Of a stretch of DNA of 25,945 nt, positions 1-6,175 are shown piece after piece. The notes under the pieces were generated by a model. That model was not told the origin of the DNA, ran no database searches, and worked only from the letters and a program-made list of their open reading frames with translations. Origin of the DNA: a virus; the IMG/VR virus record IMGVR_UViG_3300036770_003270, positions 1-25,945 of that record; one strand, given 5' to 3'. The first letter of the stretch is position 1. Every line of letters starts with the position of its first letter. A program made the position numbers and the translations under genes.

Positions 1-269
1 TCATTTCCCTTAATCACTAGATTAGGATTCTGGAACTTAATCATGTGCTTAGAGAAGATAGAAGTCTTACCTGCACGGCCTCGGCGCTGGGCTGCCTGAA
101 CTGGCTCCCATCCAAGGGTCATTAAGTCTTCGATTACTCGGCTGGTAGGTACGTGTACGTACTTGTCTGATACCTCACGAGTAGGTTTGTCGATGAAGGC
201 GAAAGGAACTACCGTCTTCAACTCTTCGACCGTCATTACGCGGTCTGCATTGCTGTTTGAAATCATCAT
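1..269 (-). CDS. DUF932-like phage protein, N-terminal part (runs off window)
   Basis: An open frame starts at ATG 269 and reads to the window edge with no stop, giving 89 residues. The N-terminus contains FAFIDKPTREVSDKYVHVPT, then a predicted helix, GWEPVQAAQRR and, near the edge, FSKHMIKFQNPNLVIK. The order PTxxVIxxLxxxGWxPVxAxQ followed by HMIxF is what I know from the N-terminus of DUF932-type phage and plasmid proteins, whose function is unknown. The ATG is preceded by AAAAAGG with a two-base gap; a second in-frame ATG follows directly at 266 and could be the true start. A Bacteroidetes-type promoter lies 25 bases upstream, so this gene probably heads its own transcript. Family assignment is by eye and moderate; the C-terminal two thirds is outside the window. 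Confidence 0.6.
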   Translation of the reverse strand, partial: MMISNSNADRVMTVEELKTVVPFAFIDKPTREVSDKYVHVPTSRVIEDLMTLGWEPVQAAQRRGRAGKTSIFSKHMIKFQNPNLVIKGN

Positions 270-293
270 AACCTTTTTGTTTTTATTAATACT

Positions 294-324
294 TAAAGAT
301 AGTACCTCTCCTGTTAAGAGGCAA
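294..324 (-). promoter_or_regulatory. Bacteroidetes-type promoter for the DUF932-like gene
   Basis: On the minus strand TTG (324-322), a 20-base spacer, then TATCTTTA (301-294). This matches the Bacteroidetes plan TTG / TAnnTTTG except for the last base. The -33 side reads ATAGTTGCCTCTTAA, shared with the promoter at 2358-2388. The A-rich leader to ATG 269 is about 18 bases. Confidence 0.75.
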
Positions 325-329
325 CTATT

Positions 330-563
330 TTAAGAAATAATTCCTAACTTTTTTGCTGTAAGATATCCTACCACCTTACCATCTTCAGTCATATATCGGC
401 GTTTGGTCTTAGGTAGAGTTTCATTCTCCGCTTCTAATTCCTCATGTAAGCTTTTATAGTTCTTTGTATAGTTAATCTCTGAAGAGATTACTCTCCCATT
501 CTCAGACATGAAGTACGTAATCGTAGTTCCGTCTAGATGAGTTTTAGATAAGATCTCTCGCAT
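330..563 (-). CDS. small hypothetical phage protein (77 aa)
   Basis: I do not recognise this protein. It is 77 residues, charged, with no membrane segment. The N-terminal half (TTITYFMSENGRVISSEINY) looks like two beta strands with a turn, the middle (residues 38-55) is Glu- and Lys-rich and probably helical, and the C-terminus ends in TAKKLGIIS. A repeated pattern, SENGRVI near residue 21 and TEDGKVVGYL near residue 59, may reflect two similar strand-turn-strand units. It starts inside the end of the 544-852 gene (20-base overlap), as is usual in this compact genome, and is the last gene before the promoter at 294-324. Coding status rests on strand, packing and length. Confidence 0.6.
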   Translation of the reverse strand: MREILSKTHLDGTTITYFMSENGRVISSEINYTKNYKSLHEELEAENETLPKTKRRYMTEDGKVVGYLTAKKLGIIS

Positions 564-852
564 CTGAAACCTGTTTGATTAACTGGTAAGTATCGATTGC
601 ATCATCGTACATCTCTTCCTGCTCGTAGATCTCCAAGCACTTAGCTAATGCCTGAGGCCATTCTGTAGAGGGTAAGCTGATATCGAATGCAGTATCTGCT
701 CCTTCAAACGTTACTTCAAACAGGTCAGCATGTTTCTTTCTAGCCTGTACAGCTACTCTAATCCCATCTGTAATTGCTTCTGTCACCTGCATATTCTTAC
801 CGGTAAAGAAAGCATCAAACTCTTCTGGGGATTCAAATACAAATTGTCTCAT
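544..852 (-). CDS. hypothetical acidic phage protein (102 aa)
   Basis: Unrecognised protein of 102 residues, acidic, without membrane segments. It has a strand-rich N-terminal half (RQFVFESPEEFDAFF, then IRVAVQARKKHADLFEVTF) and a helical C-terminal half (PQALAKCLEIYEQEEMYDDA, then a further helix). The start ATG overlaps the stop of the upstream gene by four bases (ATGA type), supporting translational coupling, and its stop lies inside the next gene. It belongs to the run of small genes transcribed from the promoter at 1149-1179. No function can be inferred. Confidence 0.65.
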   Translation of the reverse strand: MRQFVFESPEEFDAFFTGKNMQVTEAITDGIRVAVQARKKHADLFEVTFEGADTAFDISLPSTEWPQALAKCLEIYEQEEMYDDAIDTYQLIKQVSDARDLI

Positions 853-1124
853 ATGTAGCGAACAGTAAAGTTATTTTGTTTAGTAGCAACTCGGTTACTT
901 TCTGAAAAGTATACCGGTCCTTCGTATACATAGGTTCGCATAGGTACCCATGGGTTAGACTTTTGAGTAAACTCAGGCTCAGTAATCCGACGAGGTCCGT
1001 CGTAAGAGCGAAACGTCTTTGCAGTAACTCGGTACCAAATACCATCTGCACTTTGAATCTCTAAAACACCTGCGGTATTAAAATCAAACTTGATCTTCTC
1101 CGTCAGTCCTCTTTTCTCGCTCAT
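849..1124 (-). CDS. hypothetical phage protein (91 aa)
   Basis: Unrecognised protein, mostly predicted beta, with WYRVTAKTFRSYDGPRRITE and PWVPMRTYVYEGPVYFSESN. The longest frame starts at 1148, but I choose the internal ATG at 1124: it is preceded by AAATAAAGGTT, the same AAAGGTTATG arrangement seen at 269, and lies 25 bases downstream of a good promoter box at 1149-1156. The longer start would overlap that box. The resulting protein begins MSEKRGLTEKIKFDF. The frame still overlaps the 3' end of the upstream gene by 41 bases. Its stop overlaps the next gene's start by four bases. Confidence 0.65.
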   Translation of the reverse strand: MSEKRGLTEKIKFDFNTAGVLEIQSADGIWYRVTAKTFRSYDGPRRITEPEFTQKSNPWVPMRTYVYEGPVYFSESNRVATKQNNFTVRYI

Positions 1125-1305
1125 AACCTTTATTTGTTTCTTCTTCACTAAATATAGTAAAGATATCTCGATTGAGCAACTTTTCGGATAACTTTTTATT
1201 TTTCTGGTCCTGCTCTAGGAGTTTATCAGCATGCTTCTGAAGAAGGTATTGCTTATTCTTCTCTGAGTCTAGTTGGGGTCTTTGTCTCTTCTTAGGTACT
1301 TTCAT
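1084..1305 (-). CDS. small Lys/Glu-rich hypothetical protein (73 aa)
   Basis: A 73-residue highly charged protein, largely Lys, Gln and Glu, with a predicted long helix from about residue 13 to 45 (EKNKQYLLQKHADKLLEQDQ onwards). No recognised domain and no cysteines. ATG 1305 overlaps the stop of the upstream HNH-like gene by four bases, so translation is probably coupled. Its 3' part carries both the promoter at 1149-1179 and the beginning of the next gene, so this segment has three roles. It could be a small DNA-associated or scaffold protein, but composition is the only evidence. Confidence 0.55.
   Translation of the reverse strand: MKVPKKRQRPQLDSEKNKQYLLQKHADKLLEQDQKNKKLSEKLLNRDIFTIFSEEETNKGYEREKRTDGEDQV
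1149..1179 (-). promoter_or_regulatory. Bacteroidetes-type promoter inside the 1084-1305 gene
   Basis: Minus strand TTG (1179-1177), 20 bases, TATATTTA (1156-1149), followed by G. The spacer itself contains TATCTTTA, so a second, poorly spaced box overlaps. It lies 25 bases upstream of ATG 1124 and within the coding sequence of the preceding gene. Confidence 0.65.
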
Positions 1306-1949
1306 TGTCGAGATATAAATTCATCACCGGGCTTCTTATTATCTTCCCACAGTCCTAACTCTTTCAAGTGGTCTATATGAGCTTGGTCAATCTCCCAATC
1401 GTAGTTTTTAACCTGAAGTTCTATATAGTCCTCCATCTGTTCTACCTGTTCATCCGAAATAGGAGAAGCAGCATAGAGAAAGGAACAATTATAGCAGAGT
1501 AACTCAATGTTGTCTCGATGGTAATTATGTTTGTTCTTATCCTTGAAAGTAAGAATCAAAGGCACTTTACCGTCTAGCAATCTAGCTTCTCCAAACTCAC
1601 ATCTGTTGCACTGCTCAGGCAGATACCCTTCTGCAATCAAAGCTGCTTTAATCTTAGCAGGTTTAAAATGCTCTACCGGAAAAGTTCCGTTTAAGATCTC
1701 TTCTAGAGGAGCTTCTTTAGCACGTCCAGTTAAGAACTTTGGAACACCTTTACCGGCTTGGTTCTTATGAGCTTCAAAGAGAGTTACTCCGTCCTCATTC
1801 TTATACAGAAGAGCATACTTCTTATAGTGAGGGAAGGAACAGTGGAGGTATCGAGCTGCAGCCTTATTAGATTTAGTCATCTTAATGGCTCGTTCGATAT
1901 CCTCTCTGAGGAGGATCTTACTAGGTCTTCCTTTCTTCTTCTCTTCCAC
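1302..1949 (-). CDS. HTH protein with degenerate HNH zinc-binding domain
   Basis: A 215-residue protein with two parts. Residues 1-60 (GRPSKILLREDIERAI, then KAAARYLHCSFPHYKKYA) look like a helix-turn-helix DNA-binding region found in phage regulators and HNH proteins. Residues 110-160 follow the HNH layout: C114-x2-C117, PLILTFKDKN, N142 and N147, then LLCYNC with C152-x2-C155. The zinc cysteines are kept, but the catalytic His position is Phe135 and the final His after C155 is Ser156. It is therefore probably a DNA- or RNA-binding protein rather than a nuclease. The start is GTG at 1949, supported by AGGAGG seven bases upstream; the codon shares its G with the TAG stop of the upstream gene. 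Confidence 0.75.
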   Translation of the reverse strand: MEEKKKGRPSKILLREDIERAIKMTKSNKAAARYLHCSFPHYKKYALLYKNEDGVTLFEAHKNQAGKGVPKFLTGRAKEAPLEEILNGTFPVEHFKPAKIKAALIAEGYLPEQCNRCEFGEARLLDGKVPLILTFKDKNKHNYHRDNIELLCYNCSFLYAASPISDEQVEQMEDYIELQVKNYDWEIDQAHIDHLKELGLWEDNKKPGDEFISRQ

Positions 1950-2335
1950 TATTCTTCCTCCTCTTCTTCGTCGTCCATAACCTCCTCAGGATCTTCTAGA
2001 AGCTTTACATCTTCTTCATCCTCCAGGAACTTATCTGCTTTCTCTTTCAAAGCACGGCTGCTGTCAGCAACGATAGTCTGATCATAGTTCTGAATCTCTG
2101 GCATCTCTTCGGCCAGTCGATCTACTCCAAATTCAAGAGATACCACTCGACGGTAAGTCTCTTCATCTAGAATCTCAATTTCGTTGTAGGTATGGTCTCC
2201 TTCTCCTAGAGTAAGGATACGACCTCGCTTTGCTCCTACTGTGGAGTGATTGACACACGTCTTGGTGTCTGGGAGAGCTTTAATACGAAGAGGGTTGATC
2301 TCTTCCTGGCATACTGTACACAACCGTTTTTCCAT
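1949..2335 (-). CDS. DksA/TraR-like zinc-finger protein with acidic tail
   Basis: A 128-residue protein. The N-terminus has C6-x2-C9-x17-C27-x2-H30 in the context EEINPLRIKALPDTKTC, the spacing and sequence of the DksA/TraR C4 zinc finger (C-x2-C-x17-C-x2-C), with His in place of the fourth Cys. DksA/TraR proteins bind RNA polymerase through the secondary channel, but the long coiled coil of DksA is missing here, so transcription control is only a hypothesis. The middle is mixed, and the last 25 residues are almost all Asp and Glu, ending in six or more Glu. It is first in a transcript from the promoter at 2358-2388. Confidence 0.7.
   Translation of the reverse strand: MEKRLCTVCQEEINPLRIKALPDTKTCVNHSTVGAKRGRILTLGEGDHTYNEIEILDEETYRRVVSLEFGVDRLAEEMPEIQNYDQTIVADSSRALKEKADKFLEDEEDVKLLEDPEEVMDDEEEEEE
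1957..1962 (-). promoter_or_regulatory. strong Shine-Dalgarno AGGAGG that sets a GTG start
   Basis: AGGAGG on the minus strand, seven bases before the GTG at 1949-1947. It lies inside the Glu-repeat codons at the end of the upstream gene. It is the only clear canonical ribosome binding site I noticed in the window and decides the non-ATG start of the HNH-like gene. Confidence 0.65.
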
Positions 2336-2357
2336 ACTTGTTTTTATTTTAACTTTC

Positions 2358-2388
2358 TAAAGATACGAACAAAAAGCTTAAGAGGCAA
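2358..2388 (-). promoter_or_regulatory. Bacteroidetes-type promoter for the zinc-finger gene
   Basis: Minus strand TTG (2388-2386), 20 bases, TATCTTTA (2365-2358). Upstream context ATAGTTGCCTCTTAA is identical to that at 294-324. The 22 bases to ATG 2335 are A/T-rich (AAAATAAAAACAAGT). Confidence 0.75.
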
Positions 2389-2393
2389 CTATC

Positions 2394-2798
2394 CTACTTA
2401 AATTTTTGAAGAGCTTCCCAAACATCTTCGGGAGTGCGGAAGGCAACTTTGTGCTCTTTCTTTCCAACTGTTACTGAGATGTATCCATCCCATTCCTCTT
2501 TTTCGTTGTAATCAATCTCATTTAGGTATAACTCAATAAGGAATACTTGCTCCTTATTAAAGTTCATTCGCATTAGGTTCTCAATTACTCTAAAGAATTT
2601 ATCTTCATAGGCGGTGATATCCATTCCTATCTCTGAAGCTACGAAATCAGTTCTGTCGTTGATCTCTTTTAGTAGCTTGAGTACTTCAACAAATAACTCT
2701 CTATTCATAGCTTCTTTATTTCGAGGTACCTCTTTGATTCGGTACTTCAAAGGTAGTTGTTCTTTTAGAATGCGTCTAAGTATTTCCTTAGGCTTCAT
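2394..2798 (-). CDS. hypothetical phage protein (134 aa)
   Basis: Unrecognised. The N-terminal region (KPKEILRRILKEQLPLKYRI) is basic and helical. The central part has three amphipathic helices (ELFVEVLKLLKEINDR, then ITAYEDKFFRVIENLMRM, then KEQVFLIELYLNEI), and the C-terminus has strands (YISVTVGKKEHKVAFR) followed by PEDVWEALQKF. No membrane segment, no cysteine. ATG 2798 overlaps the stop of the 51-codon gene upstream by four bases, and a weak promoter at 2809-2839 could also serve it. The compact helical form would suit a small binding protein, but nothing specific can be said. Confidence 0.65.
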   Translation of the reverse strand: MKPKEILRRILKEQLPLKYRIKEVPRNKEAMNRELFVEVLKLLKEINDRTDFVASEIGMDITAYEDKFFRVIENLMRMNFNKEQVFLIELYLNEIDYNEKEEWDGYISVTVGKKEHKVAFRTPEDVWEALQKFK

Positions 2799-2950
2799 TT
2801 GCTTACTTTAAATAGACCTAGAAAGCTTTTAAGAGGTAGCTGCTTTCTCTGTGCAAATTGTTCAGCGGCTGATAAACGGCTGAAAGCTATAGTTGAGCCA
2901 ATAACTTCCTGGCTACCATCTATTCGACTGTAGAAAGAATACTTTTTCAT
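2795..2950 (-). CDS. 51-aa basic hypothetical protein
   Basis: A short frame from ATG 2950 to TGA 2795 that encodes 51 residues beginning MKKYSFYSRIDGSQEVIG, followed by AFSRLSAAEQFAQRKQLPL and KSFLGLFKV. The pattern strand, G-S-x-x-V-I-G, then a helix ending in FAxRKxLPLxxFLxLFxV resembles very small conserved proteins of large phages, but I cannot name a family. The stop forms an ATGA overlap with the next gene, strong evidence for real coding in this genome. It fills what would otherwise be a 160-base gap. There is an AAAAAG run at codons 2-3 and an A-rich upstream sequence, but no Shine-Dalgarno. Confidence 0.65.
   Translation of the reverse strand: MKKYSFYSRIDGSQEVIGSTIAFSRLSAAEQFAQRKQLPLKSFLGLFKVSK
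2809..2839 (-). promoter_or_regulatory. weaker promoter-like site sharing CCTCTTAA
   Basis: Minus strand CTA (2839-2837), 20 bases, TCTATTTA (2816-2809). The CCTCTTAA directly after the -33 position is the same as at 294-324 and 2358-2388, and the spacing is identical, but both boxes have a mismatch. ATG 2798 is 10 bases downstream. Confidence 0.4.
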
Positions 2951-2959
2951 AAAAAGAGA

Positions 2960-3301
2960 TTAAGCTTGTGTTCCTAATGCTTGACGAATAATTTTATCTA
3001 CATACTCGATGTAAATAAAGAAGCCGATAATTGACTTGTCTTTAAGCTCTCTATCTCTTTCAACCTGCATACCAAACTGCTTAAGGCCAGCATCAAGCTT
3101 TTCAGCTAGGGCCATAGCAATCTCGTTCTGCTCGGTAGGATTAATTGGACTGAGAGTAGAAGGAATGAATTGTACTTTGATTCCTTTCTTGTTTGGATCC
3201 TCGTTAACGTCTACTTTAAGTACAAACTGTTTGCCCTTGAAGTTAACCTTCGTGGCTTCAGTAATAACGTTTTGGATTTCTTTTAAGAGTAGCTCTTTCA
3301 T
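2960..3301 (-). CDS. hypothetical phage protein (113 aa)
   Basis: Unrecognised 113-residue soluble protein. The order is helix (KELLLKEIQNVITEATK), strand (KQFVLKVDV), strand (GIKVQFIPS), loop with SPINPTEQ, helix (NEIAMALAEKLDAGLKQFGM), strand (SIIGFFIYIEYVD) and a final helix. This is a regular alpha/beta fold of the kind seen in small phage structural or accessory proteins. The promoter box ends only four bases before ATG 3301, so the message may be nearly leaderless. The next gene downstream starts at 2950 after a nine-base gap. Confidence 0.7.
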   Translation of the reverse strand: MKELLLKEIQNVITEATKVNFKGKQFVLKVDVNEDPNKKGIKVQFIPSTLSPINPTEQNEIAMALAEKLDAGLKQFGMQVERDRELKDKSIIGFFIYIEYVDKIIRQALGTQA

Positions 3302-3305
3302 GCTT

Positions 3306-3336
3306 TAAATATAAGAAGAAATTAGTTTCGATCCAA
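3306..3336 (-). promoter_or_regulatory. Bacteroidetes-type promoter with almost no leader
   Basis: Minus strand TTG (3336-3334), 20 bases, TATATTTA (3313-3306), then AAGC and ATG 3301. It overlaps the stop of the 44-codon gene upstream. With a start site about 7 bases after the box, transcription would begin at or next to the ATG. Confidence 0.7.
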
Positions 3337-3456
3337 CTGATCATTGTCCTTATTATAAATAGGACTTACTTTTTTCTTCTTATTTGTCTTGATCGGCTGG
3401 TAAGGACGCAGTTCCTCTTCGTAGCGATCTAGATCTTGCAAATGAATTTTACCCAT
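3322..3456 (-). CDS. 44-aa basic small protein
   Basis: A short frame from ATG 3456 to TAA 3322 that encodes 44 residues: MGKIHLQDLDRYEEELRPYQ, then PIKTNKKKKVSPIYNKDNDQ and LDRN. It is hydrophilic with a basic KTNKKKKV patch and no recognised domain. It starts eight bases inside the end of the glycosyltransferase gene upstream, the same overlap as at 13663/13670 and 17417/17424, which supports it. Its 3' end contains the promoter for the next gene. A function cannot be inferred. Confidence 0.5.
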   Translation of the reverse strand: MGKIHLQDLDRYEEELRPYQPIKTNKKKKVSPIYNKDNDQLDRN

Positions 3457-4636
3457 TTGTTTTGGAATTAATTAAAGTATTCTGGTATTCGTTCATCTGA
3501 ACGATCTCTACTACCATATTACCGAGTTGGAATCGTCCAGGTTCTCCGTACTGTTTAATAATATGAGGTAGCTGTTGAATGATCTGGAAGTCATGGTTCA
3601 TAAACATATCTCTATCTACTTCTAAAAGAATCTCGCAATTCTTTTCATTATCGTAGGGTTTGATTCTTTCTGACAGGCTATAAGAAGTATTTGCCTGCTC
3701 TTTAGCAATGTACTCTGGTGCAATTAAGTTGTAGTCTTTAATGTAAATAGTATCACACCACGGTTCTAATAGTTCTAAGAAAGTAGATGTTCCTGCTTCA
3801 AGTATGATTCCAATATTGTACTTAGGAGTGATGACTGGTTTCATTAACGGGTCATGCTGTACAGGAGTACCCCATTTGCGTATAAAGTTACGCATATTTT
3901 TTTCAGTAGTATACAGCCACTCTTGTGAGTTTTTTCCTGCAGCACCACCGGCATGTTTGTTAAATCTAGATCCTCTAGAAGTAAAATGGTATACTAGAGC
4001 ATCCCAGCTCTGCAGGACTTGATACCCGTTAAGCACAAATCTATTAAAAAGATCGGAATCTTCTTTTGACTGAGGAGCGAATAGTTCATCGTGTCCTCCT
4101 ATAGCTAAGAAGTCTTCTTTGTACATACACCAGGGAGCAAATATACCTTCAGTTACTCTATCTTGCTTTAGCTTCTCACTCTGCTCATACCAGATCTGAT
4201 GATCAAACTCATTAGCTTCTATTCCGTAGTTGCGGGTAATCTTTTCTGGACCTACTGGATGAAGGGGAGGTTCTACTCTGGTAGCAGATACAACTGTACC
4301 TCTTTTTAAATGCTTAAGAATATTCTTATCAAAGTCTTTGCATACCACCATATCGGCATGGAAAGCCATAATAACATCGGTACGGGCCATCTCAATACCT
4401 TTATCAAACATACCTACAATCCCGATGCGTTCAGGTCCTGGATTGTGATATGTGATTAGGTATTCATCCTGGACTTGCTGTGAAGCAATCCATTCAGTTG
4501 TGCCGTCTGTGCTTGCATCATCTAATACCAGTACCTCATGTCTAGTATCTAGATCACGAATAGACTTGTAAGCTAATTGTAGAAACTCTAAGTTGTTCCT
4601 AGAGGGAATAACAAAAGTTATTTTAGTTGAATTCAT
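3449..4636 (-). CDS. GT2-family glycosyltransferase with extra C-terminal domain
   Basis: 395 residues. The N-terminal 240 residues form a GT-A, family 2 transferase: ITFVIPSRNN at residues 6-14, nucleotide-binding LVLDDASTDGT around 37-46, a DXD-like AFHADM at 91-96, and an acceptor/base region with GGHDELFAPQSKEDSDLFNR. Such enzymes move a sugar from a nucleotide sugar to an acceptor in the cytoplasm. The last 140 residues (from about MKPVITPKYNIGIILEAG) are not part of the core and could be a second small domain that selects the acceptor. It has no membrane segment. A promoter ends six bases before its ATG, so it may also be expressed apart from the rest of the locus, of which it is the last transferase. 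Confidence 0.85.
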   Translation of the reverse strand: MNSTKITFVIPSRNNLEFLQLAYKSIRDLDTRHEVLVLDDASTDGTTEWIASQQVQDEYLITYHNPGPERIGIVGMFDKGIEMARTDVIMAFHADMVVCKDFDKNILKHLKRGTVVSATRVEPPLHPVGPEKITRNYGIEANEFDHQIWYEQSEKLKQDRVTEGIFAPWCMYKEDFLAIGGHDELFAPQSKEDSDLFNRFVLNGYQVLQSWDALVYHFTSRGSRFNKHAGGAAGKNSQEWLYTTEKNMRNFIRKWGTPVQHDPLMKPVITPKYNIGIILEAGTSTFLELLEPWCDTIYIKDYNLIAPEYIAKEQANTSYSLSERIKPYDNEKNCEILLEVDRDMFMNHDFQIIQQLPHIIKQYGEPGRFQLGNMVVEIVQMNEYQNTLINSKTNG

Positions 4637-5342
4637 ATGTACTAAATATACGTAATAACCTCTCCGGTACCAACTTGTATTTTTCTAACTTTGTAATGGT
4701 TTCGGTTGAGGGCTTAAAAGCAACAACCTTTGGAGAGTTTGCTCGTGCTAACCTTTCATCTAACCCAGTCATTCCTATGTTGTAATCATAAGGTACCTCT
4801 GTAATAAAGTCTCTAAGCTGCTCTATGTTTTGATTGTAGAGCAGATTGAATATGTTCTCATCTCCAATCTGAAGTAGAGTAGGATGTGAATCGTTAGATT
4901 CAATAAAATCTTTACAAAGCTGCCAAAAAGGCAGGCTTGTTGGTTTTATAAATAAGCTTCCGGTGTTCCACTGTGTAAAGTTTATATACTTACACGCTCC
5001 AATCTCTCCATCAAATTCTGGTAAGGTCATTGAATAGGTCTGCCAGTCATCGAAGTCATGAAACCAGAACGGTTCTCCTATATGCTTGTAGTAAATTAAC
5101 TCCCAGATACCTAATAGCTTATTAAAGTACTTATTATACGTACACTCGTGAATGCTTTTAATAATTTTAACTTCCCTATACTCAAATGGTAGGTTGGTAA
5201 GAATAATAATATCAGAAGGTTCCCATCCTAACTCGATACTGTTATCAATTTGAGCTTTAAAATATTTAAACAGTTCTGCTTGGTGCCATTCTTTTCCATA
5301 TGTACCTCGGACAAAGTCCTGAAAGATCATTACGTTTTTCAC
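4623..5342 (-). CDS. putative glycosyltransferase (GT-A, DXD)
   Basis: 239 residues. The features that suggest a GT-A transferase are a parallel alpha/beta N-terminus (MIFQDFVRG, then IIILTNLPFEY), a DXD-type FWFHDFDDW with D96, D98 and D99, a later GSLFIKPT and GDENIFNLLYNQ. The last two recall the NxGxxxF and DQ-type motifs of GT8-like proteins. I therefore read it as a divergent transferase using a metal-bound nucleotide sugar. It overlaps the epimerase upstream by four bases and the next transferase by 14, so it is part of the same operon. No membrane segment. The family assignment is tentative; a hydrolase is unlikely. Confidence 0.6.
   Translation of the reverse strand: MKNVMIFQDFVRGTYGKEWHQAELFKYFKAQIDNSIELGWEPSDIIILTNLPFEYREVKIIKSIHECTYNKYFNKLLGIWELIYYKHIGEPFWFHDFDDWQTYSMTLPEFDGEIGACKYINFTQWNTGSLFIKPTSLPFWQLCKDFIESNDSHPTLLQIGDENIFNLLYNQNIEQLRDFITEVPYDYNIGMTGLDERLARANSPKVVAFKPSTETITKLEKYKLVPERLLRIFSTYEFN
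4643..4673 (-). promoter_or_regulatory. Bacteroidetes-type promoter inside the glycan locus
   Basis: Minus strand TTG (4673-4671), 20 bases, TATATTTA (4650-4643), then GTACAT and ATG 4636. It lies inside the 3' end of the 4623-5342 coding sequence. It can drive the last transferase and the small genes below it separately from the main locus. Confidence 0.7.
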
Positions 5343-6175
5343 AGCACACTTTTTATATAATCTTCTAGTTCTCTTCTAGGATCCCATCCCAGTACCCACT
5401 TTGCAGTTGAACTTGTGTTGAGAGTGTCTCTAGCCTCTCCGGGCTTAGCATCGGTATAGATAGGTTCAATACCAAACATCTTAGCTACTTCATTAACCGA
5501 GTGATTCTTTCCTCTTCCTAATTCAAATTCAAACCCCTGTACTTCGTTCTCCATAATCAGGATAAGAGCATCAACGATATCGTCGACATGGGTGAAGTCT
5601 CTGCGCTGTTCGCCATCGCCGTAAATGTAACAGGGTTCTCCTTTCTCGATATTATTAAGCCATCTTCCAATTAAAGTAGTATAGCCTCCTTCTAGAAGCT
5701 GGTGAGGTCCGTAAACATTATAAAAGCGAGCAATAGTAGCTTCTAATCCATAATGCTTTCGGTACAGCTCAATAATCTCTTCTCCGATATCTTTTGAGAA
5801 GGTGTAAGGGTTCTTAAACTTACCACTGTGTTTAGAAGAAGAACCTCCATAAATAACAGGCACTTGAGCTCTAGCACACCAATCAACCAGCTTCATAGTA
5901 CCTAGAGCGTTTACTTCAAAATACTCTTTAGGATTTAGAAACGAAGGCTGTATGCGAGCAATAGCTGCCATATGAAAGACAAACTCAGGACTGATCCAAG
6001 TATAGTCTGTAATATCTCGGAGATCGTATTCCAAGTATTCACAGCCTTCTATGTGATTGCTTTTTAGTCCTGTGTTGTAGTTGTCAATCGATACTACTTG
6101 ATGACCTTCTTTGAGAAGCCTTTTAACTAAATTTGTACCTACAAAGCCTGCACCGCCTGTAACTAATACTCTCAT
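5339..6175 (-). CDS. NAD-dependent sugar-nucleotide epimerase/dehydratase (extended SDR)
   Basis: 278 residues. Rossmann motif VTGGAGFVGTNL with G7-x2-G10-x2-G13, Asp31 at the end of strand 2 (SIDNYNTG), the HMAA segment at 68-71, Ser112-114, and the catalytic Y124-x3-K128 in NPYTFSK. Later motifs include ARFYNVYGPHQ and RDFTHVDDIVDAL. This is the extended SDR family of GalE-type 4-epimerases and dehydratases, somewhat short (about 280 rather than 310-340). It probably converts a nucleotide sugar, for example at C4, for one of the neighbouring transferases. The substrate cannot be told by eye. It overlaps both neighbours by four bases. Confidence 0.9.
   Translation of the reverse strand: MRVLVTGGAGFVGTNLVKRLLKEGHQVVSIDNYNTGLKSNHIEGCEYLEYDLRDITDYTWISPEFVFHMAAIARIQPSFLNPKEYFEVNALGTMKLVDWCARAQVPVIYGGSSSKHSGKFKNPYTFSKDIGEEIIELYRKHYGLEATIARFYNVYGPHQLLEGGYTTLIGRWLNNIEKGEPCYIYGDGEQRRDFTHVDDIVDALILIMENEVQGFEFELGRGKNHSVNEVAKMFGIEPIYTDAKPGEARDTLNTSSTAKWVLGWDPRRELEDYIKSVL

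Noticed and set aside
833-1051. 72-codon minus-strand frame
   Set aside because: It lies in another phase inside the well-supported 849-1124 gene and fits no overlap or start pattern.
1758-2081. 107-codon plus-strand frame rich in Ser
   Set aside because: The Ser runs are the complement of the Glu codons of the acidic tail of the zinc-finger gene; no plus-strand signals.
3354-3362. TATAAATAG on the plus strand (also 20379-20387 and 23090-23098), like a T4 late promoter
   Set aside because: It points against all genes in the window. On the minus strand it reads CTATTTATA with no matching -33 box at the standard 20-base spacing. Three copies near gaps may be a motif, but there is not enough to call it.
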